From Branchinecta lynchi (lineage: Eukaryota; Arthropoda; Branchiopoda; Anostraca; Branchinectidae), in NCBI GenBank assembly GCA_023053575.1, contig JAKZAP010000016.1, positions 16,634,030-16,698,029 on the forward strand: a stretch of 64,000 nt of DNA, given 5' to 3'. Positions 57,001 to 60,107 of this stretch are shown here, one piece after another; position 1 is the first letter of the stretch; each line of letters begins with the position of its first letter. The position numbers and the translations under genes are program-made. The notes below the pieces were generated by a model, which made no database searches, was not told where the DNA came from, and saw nothing but the letters and a program-made list of their open reading frames with translations.

Positions 57001-57541
57001 TGAGAGAAACAAGATTCAGAATCTCGAATGTTCATGTGTTCAGGAATATTGCAAAGGGAACAATTTAAATAGGATTGCCCAGGGTCCCGTTTTTTGTAAT
57101 GTGTAAATTTGTGTGTGTGTGTCGTGTGTCCATCAAGTCTGTACTTCAATTACATTTAAGAGCCTCTGTACGTTTGGCCGGTTGTATCAACTCATGAGCC
57201 AAGGATTACAGAAAGCCTACTTACAAGCTGTAGACCAGTGAAACCAATCTTCCCACAATAGGAACGCTGCAAAAGCCGATACTCATTTTTCAGTTCTGGG
57301 TGCAGAGCGATCTCTAGGAGTGGGGGACAGTTCGCTAGGGGTTGGCATGTTCCTGATTCAAATGTTGGATCGACGCACTTTTCAGTGAGCCTTGTGATCG
57401 CTTTCACATCGAGCACGTCTTCTGGCTCCGCAGGTATGTCAACTACTGGGGGCTCGAGAGTGCCTGCCTCTCCACTGCCTGAATCCAAGGTCTGCACGGA
57501 TACTTCTGGGGGTATTTCCACATGCACAAAATCGATCTGAG
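13068..57541 (-). CDS. CLIP-domain trypsin-like serine protease gene, seven exons, 5' end missing
   Basis: Seven minus-strand segments join with matching GT/AG sites and phases. In order they are 57541-57225, 49047-48840, 47844-47715, 31693-31533, 29628-29530, 16056-15899 and 13229-13068. The product has an N-terminal CLIP domain with six cysteines, a Ser/Thr-rich linker, the activation site RIVGG, and a chymotrypsin-fold domain with TAAHC (His), DNDIA (Asp) and GDSGGP (Ser). The Asp in KDACQGDSGGP sits at the trypsin specificity position, so cleavage after Arg/Lys is expected. Known relatives are secreted zymogens of arthropod clotting, Toll and prophenoloxidase cascades. Which cascade applies here is not decidable. 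A start codon and signal peptide exon were not found. Intron sizes, 5' to 3', are about 8.2, 1.0, 16.0, 1.9, 13.5 and 2.7 kb, and they carry nested transposons. No catalytic residue is lost and no frameshift is seen, so the gene is probably functional. Confidence 0.9.
13263..15283. other. Intron sequence, no recognised feature
   Basis: It lies in the last protease intron. It contains only short simple repeats (GAATGAATGAATG near 14285 and 15090). An open stretch near 13370-13990 on the plus strand matches nothing I know. Confidence 0.5.
15284..15520. repeat. Near-perfect hairpin: 100-bp arms, 36-bp loop
   Basis: Arms 15284-15384 and 15421-15520 are reverse complements with one mismatch and one 1-base length difference in a run of A/T. 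The ends read CGACGGCTCCGCCACC. Flanking ATTT on both sides may be a 4-bp target duplication. It lies in the last protease intron. It fits a foldback element or a very compact MITE, and if transcribed it would form long double-stranded RNA. Confidence 0.85.
15899..16056 (-). CDS. Protease exon: specificity pocket
   Basis: It encodes [36 protein letters not shown]. The Cys pair CVDAF/IICAG and the Asp six residues before the catalytic Ser are standard for trypsin-like enzymes. The length is 158 nt (two bases plus 52 codons), the acceptor TTGAAG and the donor GTAAGT after a complete codon. The next exon begins GDSGGP. Confidence 0.9.
16145..17893 (+). mobile_element. Decayed CR1-like LINE with a duplicated RT segment
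   Basis: Two copies of the same reverse transcriptase stretch occur, at about 16145-16380 and 16678-16930. Both contain GVPQGT(L), a polymerase motif region and [14 protein letters not shown]. The first keeps EYVDDLS and the second reads KYVVDLS, losing a catalytic Asp. After the second copy come fragments [45 protein letters not shown] and [16 protein letters not shown], in shifting frames. The end near 17868-17893 has AATTGAACTGGACTGAATTG, a typical LINE tail. A small inverted-repeat element separates the two copies. Confidence 0.75.
16385..16665. mobile_element. Small DNA transposon (MITE) with AGGGCGATTCTGG termini
   Basis: It begins AGGGCGATTCTGGCGG and ends with the near-exact reverse complement (CACCAGAATCGCCCT), about 281 bp in all. 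It lies exactly between the two copies of the duplicated RT segment. No convincing target duplication is seen and the superfamily is undetermined. A second, partial copy lies at 17936-18090. Confidence 0.65.
17936..18090 (+). mobile_element. Partial second copy of the AGGGC..TTCTGG MITE
   Basis: It starts TTTTAGGGCAATTCTGGCGG and shares CTGGAAAGCG, GCTAAAACTCGCTTTCG and CAGCGAGAAGTTGTAAA with the copy at 16385-16665. The right terminus was not recognised. Confidence 0.5.
18091..19585. other. Intron sequence, no recognised feature
   Basis: Mixed AT-rich sequence in the 13.5-kb protease intron. Short ORFs lack family resemblance. Confidence 0.5.
19586..19912 (+). repeat. Family B repeat, left part, split by the LINE
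   Basis: It starts with a hairpin, ATGGCACTTGGCTA.. ..TAGGCTAAGTGCCAT, followed by a TCTGTCTGTCGG stretch, GGACTATGAAACTTGCAGGC, a G-run and GAACGGGTGATCGGATCGAA. The family continues after the LINE poly(A) at 25491. Confidence 0.65.
20045..21301 (+). CDS. LINE ORF1, RNA-binding gag-like protein with CCHC knuckle
   Basis: 418 codons from the first ATG. The frame opens at 20033, just after a TAG. Residues about 105-175 ([24 protein letters not shown]) look like an RRM-type fold. Residues about 184-197 are a CCHC knuckle, [14 protein letters not shown]. The C-terminal half is charged, with a basic patch [10 protein letters not shown] that could be a nuclear localisation signal. Related ORF1 proteins bind the element RNA as part of the retrotransposition particle. 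The last codons read AGA AAA AAC TAA, giving A_AAA_AAC immediately before the stop, and ORF2 overlaps in the -1 frame. Confidence 0.9.
   Translation: MDNGRTVFKYQRKTTAFLSFEDFEEQEIPSELQIHRWLKSYGLRKEHIIGIDSSNLRYKRNMYVKFVSTKELENFLEKAHDGEMILENAGKVRYVKVENCEKRPTTVKIDKVPFEMDPNVVKEEMERYGRVVSCRRETYQGEGYLETAKTRLSLSVHFTENIPSFVIIDGMRMRVWYDGQIKTCGRCSLPGHIAQNCVETPKITSRWRTTTYQRQPNLDSENEFPFLPPRQPVDPVYSRDIENRIDLEIEILKANAHKEKERKSRELRDSEREAKKKGERSESIVSYEGTDEEKEPSGMMTRGRKRSIRKKSGRMDTGIKDTGTEVETRIAAIETMVDGISQAMQTEEINTQSTCEILQGLADAADLDSSVGSHEEQATKKTRKSGSPEKNGEPDEGHESLGMSENDNADGCTEIRKN
21277..24645 (+). CDS. LINE ORF2, endonuclease and reverse transcriptase polyprotein
   Basis: The frame opens after a TGA at 21262-21264 and has no ATG before 21346. 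The coordinate 21277 is a TTG, given only as a nominal start. The apurinic-type endonuclease (residues about 5-225) keeps LNLNGLK, FLQETD, GDFN and SDH. The reverse transcriptase (about 460-740) has [34 protein letters not shown] split around its core, SKAFD, RQGCPLS and the catalytic FVDD near residue 694. A C-terminal [21 protein letters not shown], lies near residue 1006. The protein is about 1120 residues, normal for L1/Tx1 elements. It nicks the target and copies the RNA there. The first in-frame ATG lies beyond the catalytic Asn of the endonuclease, so translation probably depends on frameshifting from ORF1. Confidence 0.95.
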   Translation: MHRNKKKLITLNLNGLKQKNRQKMLKEFLGKNDIDVAFLQETDTDDLEAFEPEYSFKTNTQKGMGSVAVIHKKDVKIQNVRIDLQGRIISCKIGNISTVNIYAPSGSNRKRERENFFEQDIAPYLPNDGTETIILGDFNCVIEKEDAKLESDIRSKALKDLVKGLELKDAWKIKNNTIDFTRINWKGKEGGGSRIDRMYVSQGLIRQIEDVQHIYTPLSDHYAVMMQINTKINVKNNIPKKNILWKMNTNVLKTKEIREVVLQVTEKMKRVSNENLSKYWEENAKPAITIAAKSFSRINHDFEQSHLKHLYKVLYELKLEINKGINTNEEYFEIHKEIKEIEQKIAEGIKIRVKLNEQIQNEQLTTTLICRQRKKIGQETIKKIRTQDGKIIEEKTEIIKEIKNFYKNTFKLSEPESQEDVANLEQFLSELNIKKLNKEENELLCHEVKPEEVLAAIGQANRNKSPGYDGLPYELYKEFKIDFSVMFSRLFNEILNGKGHSRIETRGVVKLIPKKGDREDLNNWRPVTLTQCDYRILSKVLANRLKEILPSIISVNQRGGFSKRKSTDILACIRNLLLQSASVKKRKALNWRIMGLDVSKAFDKLRRLLLYIIMKVYGFSPDFTEWIRKLYKDTTQVIVMGDMVSEEFNAELGIRQGCPLSMMLFELYIDLLLKFLEMKLRGIKLFDEILKARGFVDDITTFTEDEEDNKMAIECAEHYCKLVKLELNKGKCEILEITSEREDGIMEVCGIPLKQEIKILGLKFNKSWKDTEKNNWSVTVSKIIASINYGRNRKLTVFQKAEYINIYSLPIIWYLANVSYPSKATLKQIHKIIYNFIWEGKEPPKLKITDMYQQKLKGGLQIINPEAKSRELFVRTTLENMTEKKESVLNSWILMRKSGKKGYPRSLEMAFMDIEEMRKEIIFDPDVREIPKEGIRNFYREKMSLPDIKLIEEKRIDEEQANRTFNLLHTSMLSPKVKQHMFYQIHNVLPTEERKHRIFPEHNTGKCKKCNEIEDVNHFLIKCEKKQERLMKFEKIICSLMEYGDKWYLKEEMSLINVTSKHGLKRERTMTLLISSFCYYAWKEREKGSVLMKVKKCWEIIKGSKDKVGNDLELNFNIDDFV
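21292..21298 (+). promoter_or_regulatory. Candidate -1 ribosomal frameshift site A_AAA_AAC before UAA
   Basis: In the ORF1 frame the codons are AGA AAA AAC TAA, which fits the X_XXY_YYZ slippery rule. Slipping back one base continues as CTA ATA ACG CTA, the ORF2 frame leading into LNLNGLK. A fusion of about 1530 residues would result. I see no strong stem or pseudoknot just downstream by eye. Confidence 0.65.
24646..25462 (+). other. LINE 3' UTR
   Basis: AT-rich non-coding sequence between the ORF2 stop and the A-run. It contains a short direct repeat, AGTATTTTTGTAAATATTA twice around 25098-25136. No further ORF was recognised. Confidence 0.8.
25491..26135 (+). repeat. Family B repeat, right part, after the LINE
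   Basis: It contains CCAGATCCTATGACTT, AATGAAACTTGGCTGGCAT and GGGTGATCGGATTTGAATGA twice or more, with G-runs. It matches 34016-35420. Confidence 0.65.
26136..26222 (+). mobile_element. LINE/SINE 3' tail with (ATTC)n
   Basis: A short segment, GCCATATGAGCTCGCAGC through GTGGGAAATTAAAAAG, ends in ATTCATTCATTCATG. Similar ATTC-tailed ends occur near 33265-33312 and 38790-38826. Confidence 0.4.
26240..27070 (+). mobile_element. Very degenerate LINE reverse transcriptase remnant ending in (A)42
   Basis: Around 26260-26320 one frame reads [16 protein letters not shown], like the RT motif PG.DGIP. Further on, [10 protein letters not shown] resembles motif A and [13 protein letters not shown] the following helix, with several stops. 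The segment ends in 42 A residues (27029-27070), consistent with a retrotransposed 3' end. Confidence 0.45.
27456..27600 (+). repeat. Short-unit array GTGACGAATTGTCC
   Basis: Degenerate units (GTGACGAATTCTCCC, GTGACCAATCGTC, GTGACGAATTGTTT). A second array of the same unit lies at 28990-29165. 27600-28300 is unassigned. Confidence 0.55.
28309..28380 (-). repeat. tRNA-Thr(UGU)-like sequence, probably tRNA pseudogene or SINE head
   Basis: The minus strand shows GGTAGCTCAAATGGTAGAGC (D arm, A box), CTTGTAA as anticodon loop with UGU, and GGTTCAAATCC (T arm, B box). The anticodon stem pairs. The acceptor arms pair only in part and the T stem has a mismatch. A working tRNA is therefore unlikely. 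Confidence 0.55.
28500..28925. repeat. G/C-run segments and GACTCGG(T)CTCGTC array
   Basis: Two blocks with G-runs and C-runs (28520-28720) share GCGTATAAAATGATTAG and GATAAGAGGGAAAAGC with nearby sequence. 28740-28910 repeats CGGACTCGGTCTCGTCTCG and ends GCACCTCTG, like a hAT end. The left end is unclear. Confidence 0.45.
28990..29165 (+). repeat. Second GTGACGAATTGTCC array
   Basis: The units AATGACGAATTGTCCGT and ATGTGACGAAATGTCTG repeat about every 14-20 bp, similar to 27456-27600. Confidence 0.55.
29530..29628 (-). CDS. Protease exon: RPVCL to GWG segment
   Basis: The acceptor CTTTTCCAG is followed by [10 protein letters not shown], then [14 protein letters not shown]. The Cys of RPVCL is the usual partner for the light-chain cysteine. 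The length is 99 nt: AC completes an Asp codon with the G of the previous exon, 32 codons follow, and one base passes on. The open frame continues upstream of the acceptor, but that part breaks the family pattern and the phase. Confidence 0.88.
29930..30397. mobile_element. hAT MITE with CAGAGATGGG termini
   Basis: The ends are CAGAGATGGGCGAATC and, inverted, CAGAGATGGGTGAATC. The flanks CCTAGTTT and GCTAGTTC share six central bases, a decayed 8-bp duplication. The interior near both ends is packed with GGATTCGAATCC-type units. It lies between two protease exons, about 300 bp upstream (on the gene strand) of the GWG exon. Confidence 0.72.
30930..31492 (+). mobile_element. LINE 3' remnant with AATTG tail
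   Basis: One frame near 30985-31090 reads [16 protein letters not shown] and LSLFWNSFS, resembling the C-terminal part of LINE reverse transcriptases. The remaining sequence is non-coding and ends AAATTGAATTGAATTGAATT at 31469-31488, a typical LINE tail. It is close to the Asp exon of the protease but does not overlap it. Confidence 0.42.
31533..31693 (-). CDS. Protease exon: catalytic aspartate
   Basis: It encodes [16 protein letters not shown] through [20 protein letters not shown] is the typical strand of the chymotrypsin fold and DNDIA holds the catalytic Asp. The acceptor is AAATAG and the donor GTAAAT. The length is 161 nt (one base, 53 codons, one base), in phase with both neighbours. 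It is separated from the His exon by a 16-kb intron. Confidence 0.9.
31694..32769. other. Intron sequence, no recognised feature
   Basis: Part of the 16-kb protease intron. The open frame at 31865-32155 resembles nothing known to me. Confidence 0.5.
32770..33830 (+). repeat. Family A composite repeat, copy 2
   Basis: It has head, tandem core and end block as at 9067-10505, ending TTTGGGATCCCAAAAAG near 33795-33812. An ATTC-tailed LINE/SINE piece (about 33180-33312) is inserted in the core. Confidence 0.65.
34016..35480 (+). repeat. Family B repeat, longest copy, several tandem modules
   Basis: The terminal hairpin ATGGCACTTGCAGCC / GGCTCAAGTGCCAT (34028-34058) starts it. Modules of about 160-200 bp with GCTAGGACAATGAAATTTGG, a G-rich tract and GGGTGATCGGATT follow. 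No ORF is conserved. Confidence 0.65.
35490..36475 (+). mobile_element. 5'-truncated CR1-like LINE, C-terminal RT region
   Basis: One open frame runs from 35588 to 36325 (about 245 codons) and can be extended upstream through [20 protein letters not shown]. It encodes [66 protein letters not shown] and VPLWNSLSE. This is the thumb and C-terminal end of a LINE reverse transcriptase. The catalytic core is missing. The 3' side has a short duplication (CTGGAGTGCCAGTGAGCCG) and ends in TTTAAGGTAATTTAAGGTAA. Confidence 0.85.
36480..36650 (-). repeat. Family C monomer, inverted
   Basis: It contains CTTGACCGCAAAGTAAGAAA, TTTTCACGATCTCCATTAG and TCCCTTAGAGTGAGCATC, the reverse complement of the family C unit. 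Confidence 0.5.
36820..37745. repeat. Tandem array, CCCGACAAA / GAACCCGATGTGCCGACGA units
   Basis: Degenerate units of roughly 115-190 bp repeat through the block: GCCCGACAAATGTTTG..GAATTT, ATTTCTTCTGTGTTT, GTATAAAAAGAACCCGATGT, GCCGACGAG. Open frames here are by-products of the repeat. Confidence 0.65.
37790..38060 (-). repeat. Family B repeat, inverted
   Basis: It has the reverse complement of family B: CCGGATGATCGGATCAGGGA, TGCCTGCCATATTTCATCGT and GTGATCGGTACATGGCA. Confidence 0.55.
38650..38988. mobile_element. Family E hAT-like MITE remnant, ATTC-tailed insertion inside
   Basis: The right end is ACGTGACGCCCCTG, the inverse of CAGGGGCGTCACGT at 12543. The interior repeats ACCGACTGTTTTTAAGAAAA units. 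A short piece ending in ATTCATTCATTCATTC (about 38770-38826) interrupts it. The left terminus is not clear. Confidence 0.5.
39000..39565. mobile_element. Truncated family D hAT-like element, right half
   Basis: It contains TTGCCTGTGGCGCATTGC, TTTCAGCTGATGCACTGCAG and the right terminus TGAGTGCTTCGGGCCACCCC. It lacks a recognisable left end. The organisation matches the copy at 60108-62016. Confidence 0.55.
39670..40920 (-). pseudogene. LINE ORF1 remnant (gag-like, CCHC), minus strand
   Basis: Minus-strand frames give [57 protein letters not shown] and [15 protein letters not shown]. They end in a double zinc-knuckle region, [15 protein letters not shown] and KAKCPRC, near 39690-39760. The frame changes at several points, so it is broken. 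Known CR1/Jockey-type LINE ORF1 proteins end in similar knuckles. It reads towards the plus-strand LINE at 41.0 kb only after inversion. Confidence 0.65.
41040..42818 (+). mobile_element. CR1/L2-like LINE reverse transcriptase, broken by one stop and one frameshift
   Basis: The frame from 41075 encodes the linker and first RT motifs ([37 protein letters not shown]) up to a TGA at 41447-41449. The same frame resumes with [41 protein letters not shown] and [10 protein letters not shown]. At about 42060 it shifts to another frame with [39 protein letters not shown] and [21 protein letters not shown]. The end is marked by TGATTTGATTTGATTTGATA (42799-42818). The endonuclease is missing. It seems to be inserted into a minus-strand LINE ORF1. 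Confidence 0.85.
42830..42990 (-). pseudogene. Possible N-terminal piece of the same minus-strand LINE ORF1
   Basis: One minus frame reads [19 protein letters not shown] then CRECAG, then a stop and [12 protein letters not shown]. The Cys spacing recalls the zinc finger (PHD-like) seen at the start of some CR1 ORF1 proteins. It directly abuts the 3' tail of the plus-strand LINE, which fits an ORF1 split by that insertion. Assignment is tentative. Confidence 0.35.
43700..44110 (+). repeat. Family C tandem monomers
   Basis: Three to four units with GGGGATCA, GGTCAAAAGTAGTTTTTTCA, GGTTAAAATGCATACTTTAA and GGGTGCTAGAAATAAA. 43000-43690 is unassigned. Confidence 0.55.
44160..45450 (-). repeat. 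Family B repeat, inverted, with a family F palindrome inside
   Basis: It has AAGTTTCATCTCCTAGC, CCGATCACCCGTTCGAAAGC-like and C-run motifs. It ends with the hairpin side TATATGGCACTTGAGCC near 45430-45445. The palindrome at 44334-44603 interrupts it. Confidence 0.6.
44334..44603. repeat. Palindromic element (family F), ~125-bp arms
   Basis: Arms 44334-44459 and 44479-44603 are inverted copies starting TTTATTCAAACA and containing CAGCTACGATTCTTCATCAG and AGGGTCCTCGTCAGG, with a 19-bp loop. Single-arm relatives lie at 1-60, 1262-1412 and 51467-51530, with more diverged ones near 430-500 and 850-940. Confidence 0.75.
46095..46286 (+). other. Small ORF in left palindrome arm, unknown product
   Basis: This open frame of about 63 codons ends [15 protein letters not shown]. 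The first real ATG is at the Met before NNECC, so translation of the full frame is unproven. It may be part of an exon or retroelement protein. It differs from its twin at only a few residues, and neither copy has a stop or frameshift. Confidence 0.3.
47094..47285 (-). other. Small ORF in right palindrome arm, twin of 46095-46286
   Basis: It is the same frame with a handful of substitutions (for example LAVI for LAVL, DSAL for DPTL). It has no ATG near its start. The function is not recognised. Confidence 0.3.
47496..47650 (-). mobile_element. tRNA-derived SINE-like sequence
   Basis: The minus strand from 47646 reads CCTGGCTGAATGGTTAGCGC (A box) and GGTCACAGATCC (B-box-like), with CTCACAA in the anticodon position. 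An unrelated body of about 80 bp follows, up to the end of the palindrome at 47495. Confidence 0.5.
47715..47844 (-). CDS. Protease exon: catalytic histidine
   Basis: It encodes (G)[11 protein letters not shown], then [19 protein letters not shown] with the catalytic His and the conserved Cys pair flanking it. The acceptor is TTCCTAG and the donor GTAAGA. The length is 130 nt: two bases complete the incoming Gly codon, 42 codons follow, and two bases (AA) pass to the next exon. The phases fit both neighbours exactly. Confidence 0.9.
48334..48555 (-). other. Open frame, possible LINE ORF1 scrap
   Basis: The minus frame reads [29 protein letters not shown], which faintly recalls the coiled-coil end and RRM start of LINE ORF1 proteins. 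It lies inside the 1.0-kb protease intron. The flanking exons join in perfect phase without it. Confidence 0.2.
48840..49047 (-). CDS. Protease exon: end of CLIP, Ser/Thr linker, activation site
   Basis: The exon starts FCCRNSFTK after the acceptor TTGCAG and completes the CLIP domain. A Ser/Thr/Arg-rich linker follows ([15 protein letters not shown]), likely flexible and O-glycosylated. Next comes [13 protein letters not shown], with a cysteine that would usually tether the light chain to the catalytic domain, and then [15 protein letters not shown]. Cleavage between Arg and Ile would activate the zymogen. The length of 208 nt is 69 codons plus one base, and the GTAAGT donor leaves phase 1. 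It joins in frame to GAWPWAV of the next exon. An inner alternative acceptor (CTCCAG, before AGCTCCC) is out of phase with the CLIP exon. Confidence 0.88.
49431..49466. repeat. Perfect 15-bp hairpin with GAAAAA loop
   Basis: GTATGATAGCTGCAC and its exact reverse complement flank GAAAAA. It lies in the first known intron of the protease. No T-run follows, so it is not a standard terminator. Confidence 0.7.
50290..50905 (+). mobile_element. Degenerate LINE endonuclease-RT linker remnant
   Basis: The plus strand contains [17 protein letters not shown] and, after a frameshift, [19 protein letters not shown] followed by [11 protein letters not shown]. This matches the helical linker between endonuclease and RT in several LINE groups (KLKDP..V...F...LSNRF). 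Later fragments (around 50780-50810) recall the pre-RT segment. Many stops and shifts are present. Confidence 0.6.
50914..51950 (+). repeat. Family A composite repeat, copy 3
   Basis: The head AACAAGACCAAGGGTTTCGA, three or more core units and the end block (TTTCATCAAAATATCTGATT, CTTCGAGAGTTACC) are present. A family F fragment (51467-51530) interrupts the core. Confidence 0.65.
52130..52612 (+). repeat. Short-unit array CGTCAGTT(G/C)(G/A)CCCA
   Basis: Dozens of CCGTCAGTTGGCCCACTCCT-like units. A block of about 100 bp is itself duplicated (52342-52441 and about 52477-52578). The hAT element inserted right at its end. An inverted relative lies at 56510-56590. Confidence 0.65.
52621..54624 (-). 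mobile_element. hAT transposon with perfect 8-bp target duplication and broken transposase
   Basis: The ends are CAGTGATGTCGACAAG and, inverted, CAGAGATGTAGTCTTG. Both are flanked by TAAAATCC (52613-52620 and 54625-54632), the 8-bp duplication expected of hAT elements. Subterminal regions are arrays of AAGACCAAGACC-like units. The minus strand carries transposase pieces in order. First is a BED-type zinc finger ([19 protein letters not shown], about 54130-54240). Next is [15 protein letters not shown] (about 53180-53240), a standard hAT motif. Last is a C-terminal piece with FSTSGA (about 53010-53060), like the dimerisation domain. Stops and frameshifts make it inactive. The element length of about 2.0 kb is short for an autonomous hAT, so internal parts are lost. 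Confidence 0.85.
53010..54305 (-). pseudogene. hAT transposase pseudogene
   Basis: The fragments run in transposase order on the minus strand: BED finger, [20 protein letters not shown]-terminal FSTSG. They are spread over several frames with intervening non-coding sequence. An intact enzyme would cut and reinsert the element, but this copy cannot encode one. Confidence 0.7.
55070..55714. mobile_element. Truncated family D hAT-like element
   Basis: The left end AGGGGTGGCCCGAAGCACTC is the family D terminus. The interior shares CTTCCTCGTTTTGTTTCTG, CCTGCGGCGCATTTC and TTTCAGCTGATGCATTGCAG with 61.3-61.9 kb. The right end is replaced by the minus-strand RT fragment at 55715. Confidence 0.55.
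55715..55935 (-). mobile_element. LINE reverse transcriptase fragment with FADD
   Basis: A minus-strand frame reads [31 protein letters not shown] and [11 protein letters not shown], covering RT motifs B and C with the catalytic FADD. Upstream on the minus strand, [11 protein letters not shown] lies in another frame. It is a short, broken fragment and truncates the family D element on its left. Confidence 0.75.
55935..56500 (+). repeat. Family A core units, copy 4, no head or end block
   Basis: Tandem units with CCGGTTTCGGCCGGATTG, GAACTACTTGTCCAGC and TTACCCCTATATCGAA. It is followed by a short GGGCGAACTGACGG array to 56590. Confidence 0.55.
56600..57224. other. Unassigned stretch
   Basis: A plus-strand frame (56720-57106) and an opposing minus frame are open, but neither matches a known family. 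A GT-rich microsatellite is at 57110-57130. Confidence 0.35.
57225..57541 (-). CDS. Protease exon: CLIP domain, first four cysteines
   Basis: The acidic N-terminal stretch is rich in Pro, Glu and Ser. It is followed by [19 protein letters not shown] and then [14 protein letters not shown], which gives CLIP cysteines 1-4. The reading stops at a GTAAGT donor (57219-57224) after a complete codon, and the next exon starts FCC, which supplies cysteines 5 and 6. The acceptor is either the AG after a long T-run, giving a 317-nt exon from 57541, or the CAG five bases further on (312 nt, from 57536). The T-run favours the first. The upstream exon was not found, so the acceptor phase cannot be tested. 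Confidence 0.85.
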
Positions 57542-58135
57542 CTAAAAAAAAAAAAAAAATTAAAATAATAAATTCTGCATCAGCTAGTTTTGATTACAGA
57601 TTTAGCTAGACCTACGTTTCCTGGGCAATGTGAAGTGTTGCGAGAGCAACACTTTGGTTTTGTTTCTTCGCTGTCAGTTAAAAGCTGAAATTGTCAACTT
57701 ATCGAAGCTTATAAAACGGTATTTTCTAGGAAGAACACAATTAGTAATCACACGATCAAAGGCTATTCCTCAACATTTAAACACAACAACAAAAGAATAT
57801 CGGAAGAAGGGACTAAATTGACTTTGCAGTCAGTTGAACTTTATCATTTTCAATCGTAGACATCGTGACGGATGAAAACTTGGGACAATATCTTATATAA
57901 TCTAGTTGGTATTATAAAGCTATGCGTAACTTTTCAGGATTTAAAATACCATAGATGACACTAATAATTATTACGAAACTAGCTCATTGTTTTACATTAT
58001 CGTTTGTACCCGTTACGGAAACAGTTGATCCTAGTTTACAGCGGTAGACCATTGATTCAAACTTTAGATTTATAGAAATCCAATACAATGTGCACCAATT
58101 TGCACAAATTTCTAGCCCCTCGTGAACCGATCCCT

Positions 58136-58465
58136 ACTTACAAGTCCCTCTCCCGTGATAGACATCAAGTTCACCGGAAACAAATAGTGGGTACACCAGT
58201 GAGCAAAAGTTGCAAGCCCCTCATCGCTGAAGATGATAATAGGTAATTATTACTTACAAGCCCCTTGCCTATCTTACAATTGGGAACCAAATTGTTCTTA
58301 CCTTCGAATACACCGGAAACAAATAACAGGTACACCAACTAGCAAGAGCTGCAAACCCCTCATCGCTGTAGATGATTATGAGCTAACAGTCGACTGTTGC
58401 TTACAAGTCCCCTACATGTCTCACAACTCGTATCGCCTATTTTTGGTTTCAGTGTGTATCTTACT
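58136..58465 (+). repeat. Tandem repeat, ~130-150-bp unit
   Basis: Two to three units with CTTACAAG(C/T)CCC, CACCGGAAACAAATA, GGGTACACCAGTGAGCAA and CCCCTCATCGCTG. It lies upstream of the CLIP exon on the gene strand. Confidence 0.6.
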
Positions 58466-59539
58466 ACTGAAGTTGTCAACCCCTTGAAACTGTCAAACTG
58501 GTTTATCTCATGAAGGAATTTTTGTACCAAAAAATGAATGAGATATGCTTTGATAAGCTCGTCAACGGCTATCCATTACCGTCGAAAAAAAAATTCTACC
58601 TGTCTTAGCTCAAAAGTTGACTTTTTTGCCGTAGGCCAATTTTTTAACGCCACCGCTTAGTTGGCGACCTTAAAAATTAGGATAAACTCTAATTTCTTAT
58701 CAATGAGAGAACTTGTAAAGTTTAAGAGGTGCATCTGATACTATTTCTCTTCCGCAATCCTAAGTGCAAAAAAACGAATGATAAATTAAACAGAAATGGA
58801 TAGAACCAATTGATGGCAGCACTTTCGGACCCGTGGGAAAAACCGACTTTTTTCTTTCTGTAAATTTTTCTATCACCTAAAGAAGATATGTTAGCTGTGG
58901 GGCCGGGTAACTACCGCATATATTTAACACTTATAGATTTTTAGTCCATCTTCAATTTGAAACTGGTGCCTGCCTGCATGCGTGCTAGAACGGAGCTTTC
59001 CACTAGAAAGCAGAAACATGGTTTGATGAAACGAAGGGTTAGCTGCACAACTTCAGATAGTCCTCTCTGACATGAGCTATATATCTCCACATCACTTCGC
59101 ACACCGTAGACTCTGGCTCGAGGACAAGCAAAAACCATCCTTTTTGGCTGCAGGCAAGAGTTGTACGGAGCTTTCCAAAATGTAATGTCATATTCATCGA
59201 TCCAGCCTAAGGTCCAAACTTTCCGTAAAAACCGTACGGTTAGACCCTTACCAGTTACCAGGAATAAAATGAAATCGGCGGCCTAGGAAAAGACAGAAGA
59301 AAAAAAAAAAAGGACAAAACCAAAAGTGTTTCTCTCGTGACACAATTCTTTGCCGCCTTAGGCGTACATTTTTATTTTGTTCTAACTCCTTAGGAGCAAC
59401 AAAGCGCTGCGGATAATAAAGATTAAAAAGAGCTAGAATCTCATATGACACTTGCAGGTTGCGTCATCGGATGAAAGTGTGAATTCGTCAATTCCCGGGG
59501 TTTATTGTACTCCTTCGTAAGCAAAACCCCTCAGACACG

Positions 59540-59925
59540 AATGGGCTCTTGGAGGTCATGAAGGTGTTTCGTTTGGTCAAAAGTATTTCTTTCACTTTGC
59601 GGTTAGGATGCGCACTTTAAGGGCAATAGAAATTAATTTGTTAGCAAAACCGTCTAGGCAAAAATGATCATGGGCCCTTGGCGGTCATGGAAATAAATTT
59701 TTTGCTCAAAAGTATGTTTGTGTTGAGCGGTTAAGTTAAGTACTTTAAGAAATTTGTAAGAAAAAACCTCGAGGAAAAAAAGATCATGGGCCCTTGGGGA
59801 TCATTCAACTGTATCGTTTTGTTTAAAGTTTTATTTTGCACTTTGCGGTTATCATCTGCAGTTTAAAGAGTCTAGGAACACAAATGATCATGGACCCTTG
59901 GGGATCATAAAATGTATCTTTTGGT
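59540..59925 (+). repeat. Family C tandem monomers
   Basis: Four units of about 110-120 bp: GATCATGGGCCCTTGG, TTGGTCAAAAGTATTTCTTT, TGCGGTTAGGATGCGCACTT. It matches 43700-44110. Confidence 0.6.
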
Positions 59926-60107
59926 CAATATTTTTTTTTCACTCCACATTTGCGACGTGATTCATGAAAATCTATTTATTGATCAAAGGTATTTTAAGTA
60001 CTTTGTACCATACGCATTTTATGAGGTTTTCACTTTTCGTCAGAATAAGATCACTTGTTCCAGTCTTAACCATATCACGAGACTCCACCCCTCTAACTCT
60101 CCCGATA

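Noticed and set aside
56720..57106. Plus-strand 128-codon open frame with several Cys residues
   Set aside because: The Cys spacing fits no zinc-binding family I know and an opposing frame is equally open.
58136..58465. CRISPR-like array
   Set aside because: The units are 130-150 bp and degenerate and the setting is eukaryotic. No short exact repeats with unique spacers occur anywhere in the window.
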